Origin: an uncultured Lachnospiraceae bacterium | Lineage (GTDB): Bacteria > Bacillota > Clostridia > Lachnospirales > Lachnospiraceae | Direction of reading: 5' to 3' | DNA: 49,449 bases | Assembly: GCA_910588955.1 (NCBI GenBank) | Contig: CAJURQ010000028.1 | Coordinates: forward strand, 1-49,449 | Shown here: positions 24,788 to 33,442 of the stretch, in pieces | Layout: every line of letters starts with the position of its first letter | Numbering within the stretch: the stretch's first letter is position 1 | Position numbers and translations under genes: made by a program | The notes under the pieces: model-generated | Told to the model about the DNA's origin: nothing | Database searches by the model: none | The model's input: only the letters and a program-made list of their open reading frames with translations

Positions 24788-26002
24788 TTACAGGTTATCC
24801 AATGCCGAGTACATCGTCACCATAGGCGCCATAACCGCCGCGATCAGGATGCCGACGATACCTGCAAGCACAATGATGATCATGGGCTCCATCGCCGCCA
24901 TCAGGGACTGCACCGCCATCTCCACTTCTTCCTCATAATAGTCCGCCAGCTTATTTAACATTTCCTCGGTGGAACCTGCCTCCTCACCAATACGCATCAT
25001 ATGATAAACCATAGGCGGGAACAGACCACAGGTTCTTACGGGCTGGGAAAGAGGCACACCGATCATAATCTGCTCGAGCGCTTCCTTGAGCGCCTCCTTA
25101 AACCAGATATTCGTCATGGTGTCCGCCACGATATCCACCGCCTCGATCAACGGCACGCCCGCCGTAAGCAGGGTGCTCAGCGTTCTCGCCATCTGCGCGC
25201 TGGCGGATTTCACCACCAGATTTTTCACCGCAGGAATCTTCATCTGCAGTTTGCCGAAAAGGTGTTTGCCGGAATAGGTCTTCGCGTACGCCTTAATCGC
25301 AAATACAGCCGCTATGATGACCGGGATGATTATGTACCAGTTATTCTTAATGAAATTACTCAAGCCCACCACCGCAAGGGTGATAGCCGGAAGCTCCGTA
25401 TCGAGCTGTTCAAACATATCCATGTAGCGCGGGATAACGAACACAAGCATAACGATCACGACCACAACCGCAATCAGAGCCACCACGATCGGGTAGATCA
25501 TCGCCTTCTTGACAAGCGCCTGCGTCTTGGCGGATTTCTCGAACTGTACCGCCATACGTTCCATCGCCGTATCCAAACTACCGGACGCCTCGCCCGCTCT
25601 CGCCATCTGTACCAAAAGCTCCGGGAACACGCCCGGATGCGCCGCGAGGGAATCCGCGAAGCTCTCGCCCTTCTCCACGTCGGCGCGCACCGCGTAGAGA
25701 GACTTCTGCATCTTTTTATTTTCCGTGGAGTCCGCCAGCATATTTAAGGTCTCGATAATCGTAACGCCGGCGCGGGTGATACTGGCAAACTGCCGACAGA
25801 ACACCGCCATATCGCGGGGCGTAGGCTTGCCGCCGAAATCAAAACTGATATCCCTTGTCAGCGCGTTCTGCTCTGTCAGTTCCAACACAATAAGACCCTG
25901 ATTCTTCAGCTCCCTAAGCACAAGATCCTTGTTATCAGCGTCTTTACTTCCTTTAATCTCTTTTCCGCCTTTATCGATCGCGACATATCCCCAGACCGCC
26001 AT
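24788..26002 (-). CDS. pilC: Type IV pilus platform protein PilC (GspF family)
   Basis: A 404-residue inner-membrane platform protein. Two T2SSF domains (about 70-190 and 270-395) each have the conserved cytoplasmic helices (FCRQFASITRAGVTIIETL; MARTLSTLLTAGVPLIEAV) and three helices in total cross the membrane. The ATG at 26002 is chosen because GGAGG lies seven bases upstream and homologues begin near MAVWGYVAIDKGG; an upstream ATG at 26053 has no site. It is the first gene after a well-formed promoter (26140-26168), with a 130-base leader. PilC transmits ATPase motion to the growing pilus. Confidence 0.94.
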   Translation of the reverse strand: MAVWGYVAIDKGGKEIKGSKDADNKDLVLRELKNQGLIVLELTEQNALTRDISFDFGGKPTPRDMAVFCRQFASITRAGVTIIETLNMLADSTENKKMQKSLYAVRADVEKGESFADSLAAHPGVFPELLVQMARAGEASGSLDTAMERMAVQFEKSAKTQALVKKAMIYPIVVALIAVVVVIVMLVFVIPRYMDMFEQLDTELPAITLAVVGLSNFIKNNWYIIIPVIIAAVFAIKAYAKTYSGKHLFGKLQMKIPAVKNLVVKSASAQMARTLSTLLTAGVPLIEAVDIVADTMTNIWFKEALKEALEQIMIGVPLSQPVRTCGLFPPMVYHMMRIGEEAGSTEEMLNKLADYYEEEVEMAVQSLMAAMEPMIIIVLAGIVGILIAAVMAPMVTMYSALDNL

Positions 26003-26139
26003 AGCATTTCCTCCGTACTTCCCCAGTGTACTTCTATGCAGATATTTCCGCAAGAGTTTGCCTGCGTCCCCTGAACTAATGCCAGAGATACTAGCGCCGA
26101 TCTTTCTCGTTTCGGTACTAATTTACTACGTTAACTAAC

Positions 26140-26168
26140 ATGATAGCACTTTTGTTTTGAGAATGCAA
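26140..26168 (-). promoter_or_regulatory. pilC promoter
   Basis: On the minus strand TTGCAT (26163-26168) and TATCAT (26140-26145) are separated by exactly 17 bases. Transcription would start near 26133, giving a ~130-base leader before pilC. This makes pilC and everything downstream a separate unit from pilT-pilB. I examined the leader for a cyclic di-GMP riboswitch and did not find one. Confidence 0.65.
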
Positions 26169-26178
26169 GTGCCGCCAG

Positions 26179-27645
26179 TCACTTCGCCAAATACATAAAA
26201 AAGGGATTTCCATCTGTCTTTCCGGAAAAATTATCCCCCCGAAGAATCCGCTCTTCAGAAAAAACCTGGTTTACCACTTCATGATGTTGCTGATACCGCC
26301 ATATCGTATTGCCTGCGCTTCGCCCCATTTCATGCACAGCTGTTATGCTTCCGACAGCAAGAATCAAGATCAGAATTAAACACCGGATATTCCTCTGTTC
26401 CAAATCTTTCTGCAAGCTCTCCGCAACCATATAGTACAAGACCAGCAGCGAGGGAATGGATGCACGCATACAGAAATCGCCCCCCGACCCCACCTTAATA
26501 AGCGGACAGACCAAAAGGGAAACCAGTGAAATATAAAACAACCAGTTCCTTTTATAATGACGGTGCAGATAAATGTAATATACACCTATTTCCAACAGTA
26601 TAAACAAGACATACATGCCCAGATAGAATACGAAGCCTTCCGTATTCTGTATATGAGACAACTCCGCAACTGGTACGGTGCGTTTTTGCGCAGACAAATT
26701 CCCTGTCAGGTACAGAAGGCAAATCACTCCAATCACTCCACCAAAAAGATTTTCAAACGATAGCAACCCGTTAAGCAAACCTGCTCTCTTACCGGACAAA
26801 TCCGTGCTGGCTGACTTCCCGTTTCTGCATATGACATAAACTACAAAGGGCAGCATACCCACAAAAGGAAACGTGCAGGTAATCATTCCCAAAATCCAAA
26901 TGCATAAAATACGCCTGTTATTTTTTTGCATCATGATCTGTGCAAACAGAATCCATGCATAAACAGCCTGGTTAAACACCCAATAAAGCTGTGTCGTAAA
27001 AGAGGAAAACTGATAATCATTCCACCGTTCCAAATGTCCAAAAGATAACACCCAGCTGAAATTACCGGCTAAAATATATCCGCCTGCATCCAGACCGCTA
27101 AACAGAATAAACAAAACCACATGCCATACTGCCCACTTCCTCAAAAAAGAATTAATAAATACCGCACATAAAAAAATACCGAGAACCGCCCATATATACT
27201 GGAAAAAATAGCCGGCAGCAACTCCGAATAGTTTTCCCGCCGCTGCCGCCGGAAGCCAATAGCCGATGTAATAAATCAATCCCCTTGTCTGCGTGCCCTC
27301 CTCACATACGACGTCTTTGACAACCGGCCATTCATTGGCAGCCAGTATTTCATAAAGCGCATTTCTTGCCGCATGATCCCTGTTCTGCCACGCAAAATTT
27401 CCTATACCGGAAAAATACACCCATACCAAAATAACGAGAAGCATGATCACTCCCCGCATGATATTTTCACGATTCCATACCGGCAGATACAGATCCGTTT
27501 CCTCCTCCAGCGCCTTTATGAAACACCACAAAAGAAACAGACATGCCGGAGCAGCAATCCATATTTTTACCCAGCCCAGCAGAAAAAGCACGGTCGGAAG
27601 CAACACATATAGGTAGCTGGTTCCCATAATCCATTTCTTTTTCAA
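26179..27645 (-). CDS. Polytopic membrane protein of unknown function (GT-C-like)
   Basis: A 488-residue integral membrane protein with about ten to twelve hydrophobic helices and no recognised motif. Start is the TTG at 27645, which overlaps the TGA of the preceding gene (TTGA) and has GGAGGGAAG upstream; this indicates translational coupling. A large outer loop between helices two and three carries acidic residues (WQNRDHAARNALYEILAANEW), as in GT-C type lipid-linked sugar transferases. The sequence is clearly more AT-rich than the gene before it. It ends just upstream of the pilC promoter. A role in glycan transfer to pilins is a guess from neighbours. Confidence 0.7.
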   Translation of the reverse strand: MKKKWIMGTSYLYVLLPTVLFLLGWVKIWIAAPACLFLLWCFIKALEEETDLYLPVWNRENIMRGVIMLLVILVWVYFSGIGNFAWQNRDHAARNALYEILAANEWPVVKDVVCEEGTQTRGLIYYIGYWLPAAAAGKLFGVAAGYFFQYIWAVLGIFLCAVFINSFLRKWAVWHVVLFILFSGLDAGGYILAGNFSWVLSFGHLERWNDYQFSSFTTQLYWVFNQAVYAWILFAQIMMQKNNRRILCIWILGMITCTFPFVGMLPFVVYVICRNGKSASTDLSGKRAGLLNGLLSFENLFGGVIGVICLLYLTGNLSAQKRTVPVAELSHIQNTEGFVFYLGMYVLFILLEIGVYYIYLHRHYKRNWLFYISLVSLLVCPLIKVGSGGDFCMRASIPSLLVLYYMVAESLQKDLEQRNIRCLILILILAVGSITAVHEMGRSAGNTIWRYQQHHEVVNQVFSEERILRGDNFSGKTDGNPFFMYLAK

Positions 27646-29459
27646 TTCCGCTTCCCTCCCTCCAACGGACACAGGTCTGCCTCCTCCAACAAATCCCTGC
27701 TCACATAGATACTACTCCCAAAATAGTTCGCTCCCGCTTTCCACACCTGCCAAGCGTCCCCCTGATAAACCAACGCATAATCCTTCCGATTGACCGCCCC
27801 GGCGTAAACCTCCCAAAGATCCGGCATCATCCACAGCACCTGCGGCGGCTCCTCCTGTCTCCATATCTCAAACTGCTTCTGTGTCTCCTCCTCGGAGAGA
27901 CGTATGTGAGTGATGTAATTGCGGTCGTCCCGCCCGCCGTTAAAGTTAAAAAACAGGTTATGCTCAAAATAGGGCGCAAGATTCACCGCCATATCGCACA
28001 TATTGATATCCGCGTCCCCAATGTTCCCCTCCGTGTCATATTCCACAACCCAGCCGCTCATCATCCGATACCGTTCCAGATGGTGTTCCTTGATAAACGC
28101 CGCCTCGTTTCGTCCCGGCGCATAGTTCCTGCCAATATCCCACACACATGCCGCGCCCGCCCAGTACAGGGAAACAAACATTGCCAGTGTGACAAGCAGG
28201 ACCACCGCACACTGCATCGCGCGCACCATGCTTATGTCCGTGGATATTTCCTGATTAGATGCTGCACCGCCAGCCGCCATTTTTCCGCTGCTCTCCGGCG
28301 CCTTTTTCCAATTGGACACTCTTTCCTCCGTATGCAGCGTGCACTCTCTGCCCTCCGCGGTAACCCAGCACCAGAAACAGAAATAGAGCAGCCCGATCCC
28401 GATATGATGAAAAGAAAAATACACGGCAGCGGAAAAAACCGCAAACAGGCTGTAAGGAAGAACAAGCAGAAGCGTCGTGCCCTTCTTTCTTCCACAATAG
28501 AGCATTATGCTCCAGAACATCACACCGATCAGTACGCCGCCAACCATAGCGGACGGCATCAGATATGCCTGCGAAAGAACAGCATGATCGCTGTAAATGT
28601 CCGTCAGCGCCGCGTCCGCCGGCAGCACAAGAAACATATAGAGCAGCCGCAAAGCAAACGGATTATGTATGGTTTTAACCGCGGTGGACGCTATCGCGTA
28701 GGTGTCCGCCCGCGGCACAATCATCCCGATCACCCCGATTGCTGCCGCCAGAAGAACCGCCAGCCACCAAATGCGCCTGTCCGTAACATATCTGCGTAGC
28801 CGCTCCCCTCGATTCTCGTTCCATATCTCCCACAGCCATACAATCGCCAGCCCGCCCGCTATGATAAGCCCGTAAGCAAGCGTCATGCACATGAGAGCCA
28901 GCACCGCCACATACATGCCGGGTCTCTCATTCCTGCGCCGATAGACGATCGCCAGAAGCACAAACGCAAGCGTCATCACACAGTACACTCTGGAAATCAC
29001 GCCGTACTGATAAAAGAAAAAGTAGGTAAACGGCAGCAAAAGCCGCACCAGCCTTGGAAAAGGCGCATACCACAGAATGAGAAACACCGCCGTCCCCATA
29101 AACGCCAGACTCACGAGCGTCAGCGACAGCTCATAGGGCGCGCCCGCCTTCGCAAAGGGCATCAGAATCAGATGCCACAGCGGCGGATGCCCCTCGTAAT
29201 GGGTCGTCTCAAGAAACAATGTTTTAAGCGTCACTGAACGCGCAATCTGCCATGCCTCCGCCTCATCAAAGAACGGCTCATGCACAACTGCCATGCCCAG
29301 ATGCGCCGCCGTATAGACGAGGAGCACAAAAATTTCGGGGACCTTTCCCGGAAGAGTCTCCGCTTTCCGCGCAAAAGCCGCCACACGTTCCGCTGCCGCC
29401 AACAGCATCCCCCCTATTTTATGTAAGAGCGGGTATTTCTGCCTCATGTTCTCTCTCAT
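27642..29459 (-). CDS. GT-C-like membrane glycosyltransferase / PMT-type protein
   Basis: A 605-residue polytopic membrane protein. The first outer loop has HEPFFDEAEAWQIARS, then GHPPLWHLILMPF: the Asp-Glu motif and GHPPLYY-like motif of dolichyl- or polyprenyl-phosphate-linked (GT-C) transferases of PMT/ArnT type. About ten helices follow, then a C-terminal outer domain (about 450-600). Such enzymes move sugars from lipid carriers to proteins or glycans outside the cell. Start at 29459 (GGGAAGGAT before ATG) overlaps the preceding gene by 41 bases; ATG 29447 is possible. It lies within the T4P locus between pilB and pilC, so pilin glycosylation is possible, though the gene pair may simply be cargo. 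Confidence 0.75.
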   Translation of the reverse strand: MRENMRQKYPLLHKIGGMLLAAAERVAAFARKAETLPGKVPEIFVLLVYTAAHLGMAVVHEPFFDEAEAWQIARSVTLKTLFLETTHYEGHPPLWHLILMPFAKAGAPYELSLTLVSLAFMGTAVFLILWYAPFPRLVRLLLPFTYFFFYQYGVISRVYCVMTLAFVLLAIVYRRRNERPGMYVAVLALMCMTLAYGLIIAGGLAIVWLWEIWNENRGERLRRYVTDRRIWWLAVLLAAAIGVIGMIVPRADTYAIASTAVKTIHNPFALRLLYMFLVLPADAALTDIYSDHAVLSQAYLMPSAMVGGVLIGVMFWSIMLYCGRKKGTTLLLVLPYSLFAVFSAAVYFSFHHIGIGLLYFCFWCWVTAEGRECTLHTEERVSNWKKAPESSGKMAAGGAASNQEISTDISMVRAMQCAVVLLVTLAMFVSLYWAGAACVWDIGRNYAPGRNEAAFIKEHHLERYRMMSGWVVEYDTEGNIGDADINMCDMAVNLAPYFEHNLFFNFNGGRDDRNYITHIRLSEEETQKQFEIWRQEEPPQVLWMMPDLWEVYAGAVNRKDYALVYQGDAWQVWKAGANYFGSSIYVSRDLLEEADLCPLEGGKRN

Positions 29460-30348
29460 ATCCTTCCCGGTACAGGTTGTCAGCCTCCTCCTCTTTTAGC
29501 TGAAAACAGGTCTGCAGCATGTTTTTGATATATTCTTTGGACTGCTTCTGCATAATGGTTTCTTTCACAAACGCAGTCGCGCTACGGATTTTTTCCTCCC
29601 GTATACCTTTCTCCATTCCCAGTTTTATTCCTCTCTGCACAAATTTATCAACCACTTCACACATCGTCACTCTGCCTCCTCTCTTTTGACGTTCCTGCAT
29701 GATGCAGATATTATTGATAAAATCCTCATCCCCTGTCAATGCATACAGCATACACATTGTTCCACCTATATCTACGATTTCCTGATCCGCAGGCTCATAT
29801 TCCTTTCCTTCCGCCAGATAATCAACTACCACTCTCATGTCGCTCTTAAACCTCTGTCGTATTTCAAGAGGCAGGGTTCTCATCGAATACATATGCAGAC
29901 AGACATTGTCTATGTACTTTCTCGCCATACGATGAATCTTTTTCCTGCGAAAAAGCCGATAAAAATCATGGCTGGCATTCCATGTCTTATCACCCCAATA
30001 CAACACGAGCGTAATTGCGGGATAGATATCCCTGCCGTCATACTGCTGCCTATAAATCGCGCCTTCATACCCAGCCTTGCGGAGCAGTATCCTATAATCT
30101 GGTCCAGACTGATTTTCCAACGTATACTGCGTTGCGATTCTGCCATTTCTCATCTCATATTTGCTGACATCATTATATTGATTGCGCAATGCACCGTTTA
30201 CAGCCTGATATAAAGACTCCGTCGGCGCGGGCTGCAAATCTTTCGCCAATACGACCTGCTCTCCTTCAAAAATCAAAGCGTTTATGGTATCTGCGAATAC
30301 CTCTGCGCTGTATTCAAACCGTTTGGCTGCCAAATCCTTTTGTCCCAT
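29419..30348 (-). CDS. Rpn/PD-(D/E)XK nuclease-family 'transposase' protein
   Basis: A 309-residue protein of the Rpn (recombination-promoting nuclease, YhgA-like) family. The N-terminal nuclease core is seen in FEYSAEVFADTINALIF, GPDYRILLRKAGYEGAIYRQ and IYPAITLVLYWG. The C-terminus has the repetitive helical tail (GIKLGMEKGIREEKIRSATAF) of this family. Members are often found in many copies in Clostridia and move between genomes. It has its own promoter with a hairpin at the transcript start (30485-30558) and starts at ATG 30348 after GAGGAGAGACAG. The last 41 bases overlap the glycosyltransferase gene, so these three genes look like one inserted unit between pilB and pilC. Confidence 0.85.
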   Translation of the reverse strand: MGQKDLAAKRFEYSAEVFADTINALIFEGEQVVLAKDLQPAPTESLYQAVNGALRNQYNDVSKYEMRNGRIATQYTLENQSGPDYRILLRKAGYEGAIYRQQYDGRDIYPAITLVLYWGDKTWNASHDFYRLFRRKKIHRMARKYIDNVCLHMYSMRTLPLEIRQRFKSDMRVVVDYLAEGKEYEPADQEIVDIGGTMCMLYALTGDEDFINNICIMQERQKRGGRVTMCEVVDKFVQRGIKLGMEKGIREEKIRSATAFVKETIMQKQSKEYIKNMLQTCFQLKEEEADNLYREGYEREHEAEIPALT

Positions 30349-30484
30349 CTGTCTCTCCTCATGTGTGCAGAGCCATTGGGACCTTCCCTTTTCCTACTTC
30401 CCATCCTGCAAACTCTGCCTGTGTCTGTGAAATTATGGCAGAATCTGCCGGAATAACTGATGCGGATACAACACCCGCCGATAG

Positions 30485-30558
30485 AATCAGCCGGTCTCAC
30501 ACGTCATGAAGACCGGCTGATTTACTTTAAGAATATCTCTTCTGCAAAAATTTGTCAA
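30485..30558 (-). promoter_or_regulatory. Promoter of the Rpn-type gene with a stable hairpin at +1
   Basis: On the minus strand TTGACA (30553-30558), a 17-base spacer and TATTCT (30530-30535) form a near-consensus promoter. The transcript would begin at once with AATCAGCCGGTCT, which pairs perfectly over 13 bp with AGACCGGCTGATT (arms 30510-30522 and 30485-30497). There is no T-run, so it is an mRNA 5' hairpin rather than a terminator. The remaining leader to 30348 shows no other signal. Confidence 0.7.
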
Positions 30559-30619
30559 GCTTTTTCGAAAAACTTATTAACGTTTTTTAGTATATCGCCC
30601 GTTTCTTATTTCTTCCCAA

Positions 30620-32314
30620 TTACAGATCAAAGGACACCCTCATCATCTCCTGCACAGAGGTAATTCCTTCCAGCACGTACTTGGTGGCGCTCATGCGCAG
30701 GGTATTCATCCCCTCCTCCAGCGCCTTGTTCTTGATATCCTCCGCGGTTCCGCCCTTGCTGATAATGGATTTCAAGGGCTGGCTCACCTCCATGATCTCA
30801 TAGACACCGATACGCCCCTTGAACCCGGTGCCATCGCATCTCGGGCACCCGCATGGCTCGTAGATCGTCACGTCCGCATCCGGCTCCATCTGTAAGAGCT
30901 CCAGTTCCTCTTCGTCCGCCTTTTTCTGCCGCTTGCACTCAGGGCAGAGTCTGCGCACAAGTCTCTGTGCGATAACGCCGATCGTGGAGTCCGCGATCAG
31001 ATAGGGTTCGATTCCCATATCCGCCAGACGGGTGATCGTGCTTGCGGCGGAGTTGGTATGCAGGGTCGAAACCACCAGGTGACCCGTGATGGAAGCCTGC
31101 ACGGCGATCGACGCCGTCTCCTGATCTCGAATCTCACCGATCATGATGATATCCGGGTCCTGACGCAGAATCGAACGCAGGGCGGATGCAAAGGTCAGAT
31201 TCGCCTTCGTATTTACCTGCACCTGATTGATGCCGTCAATATTTGCCTCCACCGGATCCTCTACGGTGATAATATTCACATCCTCTTTATTCAGCTCGCT
31301 GAGCGCCGTGTACAGGGTGGTGGACTTACCGCTTCCCGTAGGACCCGTCACAAGCAGGATGCCGTGCGGGTGCTTTAAGATATGATCAAATTTTTTCAGC
31401 TCATCCGGTTTTAATCCAAGCTGGCTCTTCTCTTTTGTCAGCGCATTCTTGGAGGTAAGACGCATAACGATCTTTTCCCCGTAAACCGTCGGCAGGATGG
31501 AAACACGGATATCGAACTCTTTCCTGTCTACGATCTGCGTGATACGACCGTCCTGCGGCTTTCTCTTCTCAGAGATATCCATGCCGCCAATGATTTTGAT
31601 ACGCGCCACGATCGCCGGCAGAAGCCTTATGCTGTAAACCGACTTCTCGTATAGGGCGCCGTCGATACGGTATCGGATCCGCACCTGCTTCTCCATCGGC
31701 TCAATATGAATATCGGAAGCACGCTGCCTGACCGCCTGATCGATCATGCCCTTGACGAGCTGCACAATAGGGGAGTTGTTTACATCCTCACTGTACATAT
31801 CCTCCTGTTCGATTATCTGGCTCTCTTTTTCTCTGGTGTACTCTTCCAGCGCAGAATTTACTTCCGCCTGCCCGTAATAATTATCCAATGCCAGCATGAC
31901 ACTGCCCATGGTGGCAACCACAGGCTCCACCTGCAGGTTCGTAATGATATTGATATCGTCCATGGCGCCTATATCCATGGGATCGGACATTGCCACACGG
32001 AGCACGTTCATGTTATCCGGCGAATACTCAAAGGGGATCGCCCGGTGTTTCTTCAAGACATTCGCCGGCACAAGGTCCAGAATCTCCTGCGGTATCTCAA
32101 CATTAGCGAGATCCACCATATCATAATGGAACTGGTTGCTCAGCGCCCTTGCTATATTCTCTTCGGTAGCGATACCCTCGTCCACCAGTGTCTCGCCCAG
32201 TTTACGCCCGCTGCCCTTCTGCCGTTCCAGTCCTCTCTGCAGATCTTCCTCCGTGATAACGCCGTTTTGTACGAGCACGTCTCCCAGACGCACTTTTTTT
32301 CTCTTATAATCCAT
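30620..32314 (-). CDS. pilB: Type IV pilus extension ATPase PilB (GspE family)
   Basis: A 564-residue hexameric ATPase that drives pilus assembly. The N-terminal MshEN domain covers about 1-150 (RLGDVLVQNGVITEEDLQRG); MshEN domains can bind cyclic di-GMP. The motor domain has Walker A (GPTGSGKSTTLY), an Asp box, Walker B (DPDIIMIGEIRDQET) and a His box (GHLVVSTLHTNSA). The zinc module CPECK ... CGCPRC is present near residue 455-485. GGGAGG lies before the ATG. It lies 38 bases after pilT. Confidence 0.95.
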   Translation of the reverse strand: MDYKRKKVRLGDVLVQNGVITEEDLQRGLERQKGSGRKLGETLVDEGIATEENIARALSNQFHYDMVDLANVEIPQEILDLVPANVLKKHRAIPFEYSPDNMNVLRVAMSDPMDIGAMDDINIITNLQVEPVVATMGSVMLALDNYYGQAEVNSALEEYTREKESQIIEQEDMYSEDVNNSPIVQLVKGMIDQAVRQRASDIHIEPMEKQVRIRYRIDGALYEKSVYSIRLLPAIVARIKIIGGMDISEKRKPQDGRITQIVDRKEFDIRVSILPTVYGEKIVMRLTSKNALTKEKSQLGLKPDELKKFDHILKHPHGILLVTGPTGSGKSTTLYTALSELNKEDVNIITVEDPVEANIDGINQVQVNTKANLTFASALRSILRQDPDIIMIGEIRDQETASIAVQASITGHLVVSTLHTNSAASTITRLADMGIEPYLIADSTIGVIAQRLVRRLCPECKRQKKADEEELELLQMEPDADVTIYEPCGCPRCDGTGFKGRIGVYEIMEVSQPLKSIISKGGTAEDIKNKALEEGMNTLRMSATKYVLEGITSVQEMMRVSFDL

Positions 32315-32352
32315 AGCTGCCTCCCTGCCACAACCGTTTCGCGCGGTAAACT

Positions 32353-33408
32353 CTACATTACCTTATTCTGCATACCGTCCGGATCCTGCGCAAACTGAAT
32401 CGCCATCTCCCGGTCGATCTTTCCCTCATAAAAAAGTTGTATGATCGCGTCATCCATGGTAATCATGCCCATCTTACGGTTGGTCTGCATGACAGTCGCC
32501 AACTGATGCGATTTCCCTTCGCGGATCAGGTTTCTGACCGCATGGTTCGCATGCATCACCTCAAATGCCGCCACTCTGCCCATGCCGTCCATTGTGGGAA
32601 TCAACTGCTGGGAAATGACAGCTTCCAAAACGTTCGCAAGCTGTACTCTGATCTGCTGCTGCTGATGAGGCGGGAATACGTCGATCACACGGTCAACGGT
32701 ACTCGCCGCACCGATAGTATGCAAGGTGGAGAGCACAAGGTGACCGGTCTCAGCCGCCGTGATCGCGACGCTTATGGTTTCAAAGTCGCGCATCTCGCCG
32801 ACCAGAATAATATCCGGGTCCTCACGAAGCGCGGCTCTCAGGGCATTGGCATAACTCTGGGAATCCAGTCCGATCTCTCTCTGGTTCACCATTGCCAGCT
32901 TGTGCTGGTGCAGATACTCGATCGGGTCCTCCAGCGTGATCACGTGGGCGTCCCTGTTATTATTTATTTTGTCAATGATAGCCGCCAGCGTGGTAGACTT
33001 ACCGCTTCCCGTAGGACCTGTCACAAGAATCAGCCCGCGCTTGCGTTCGTAAAGATTGATAACAGACTCCGGCACACCCAGCTTTTCCGGCGCCGGAACC
33101 TGCGTACCTACCAGACGCAGAGCCAGAGCCGCGGAGCCTCTCTGCTTATAGACGTTGACACGGTACCGCCCGAGTTCCGGTATGGAGAAGGACATGTCGT
33201 ACTCTCCACGCTCCTCGAAACGCTCCCGCTGTATATCGTTCATAATGGAATATGCGACCGCCAGCGTGTCCTGCGGCGACATTTTCGGGTATTCCATGGT
33301 AATCAGATTTCCATTCACCCGCATCTTGGGCGGTATTCCCACCGTGATATGTACATCTGACGCGCCGGCGTTTTTCGCCGTCTGCATTATCTCCTGTATC
33401 GTTGGCAT
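32353..33408 (-). CDS. pilT: Type IV pilus retraction ATPase PilT
   Basis: A 351-residue hexameric ATPase that retracts pili. Walker A is GPTGSGKSTTLAAI, Walker B DPDIILVGEMRDFET, the His box GHLVLSTLHTIGAAST. The C-terminal AIRNLIRE-like motif reads AVRNLIREGKSHQL, which is PilT-specific. Length is typical. GGGGG lies nine bases before the ATG. It is preceded 34 bases upstream by the HD-GYP-like gene and followed by pilB, so the three form a unit. Its presence means that the pilus is likely dynamic. Confidence 0.95.
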   Translation of the reverse strand: MPTIQEIMQTAKNAGASDVHITVGIPPKMRVNGNLITMEYPKMSPQDTLAVAYSIMNDIQRERFEERGEYDMSFSIPELGRYRVNVYKQRGSAALALRLVGTQVPAPEKLGVPESVINLYERKRGLILVTGPTGSGKSTTLAAIIDKINNNRDAHVITLEDPIEYLHQHKLAMVNQREIGLDSQSYANALRAALREDPDIILVGEMRDFETISVAITAAETGHLVLSTLHTIGAASTVDRVIDVFPPHQQQQIRVQLANVLEAVISQQLIPTMDGMGRVAAFEVMHANHAVRNLIREGKSHQLATVMQTNRKMGMITMDDAIIQLFYEGKIDREMAIQFAQDPDGMQNKVM

Positions 33409-33442
33409 TTCCGTTTCCCCCTCTTATCGTATTTTACAATTC

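Noticed and set aside
26003..26133. Possible cyclic di-GMP riboswitch in the pilC leader (GGGACGCA and GGCAAAC are present)
   Set aside because: In the known class I riboswitch GGCAAAC comes before GGGACGCAAAG with conserved helices between; here the order is reversed and the second half of the aptamer is missing.
30485..30522. Terminator for pilB
   Set aside because: The stem lacks a T-run on the minus strand and begins exactly at the start expected from the TTGACA-17-TATTCT promoter, so a 5' hairpin fits better.
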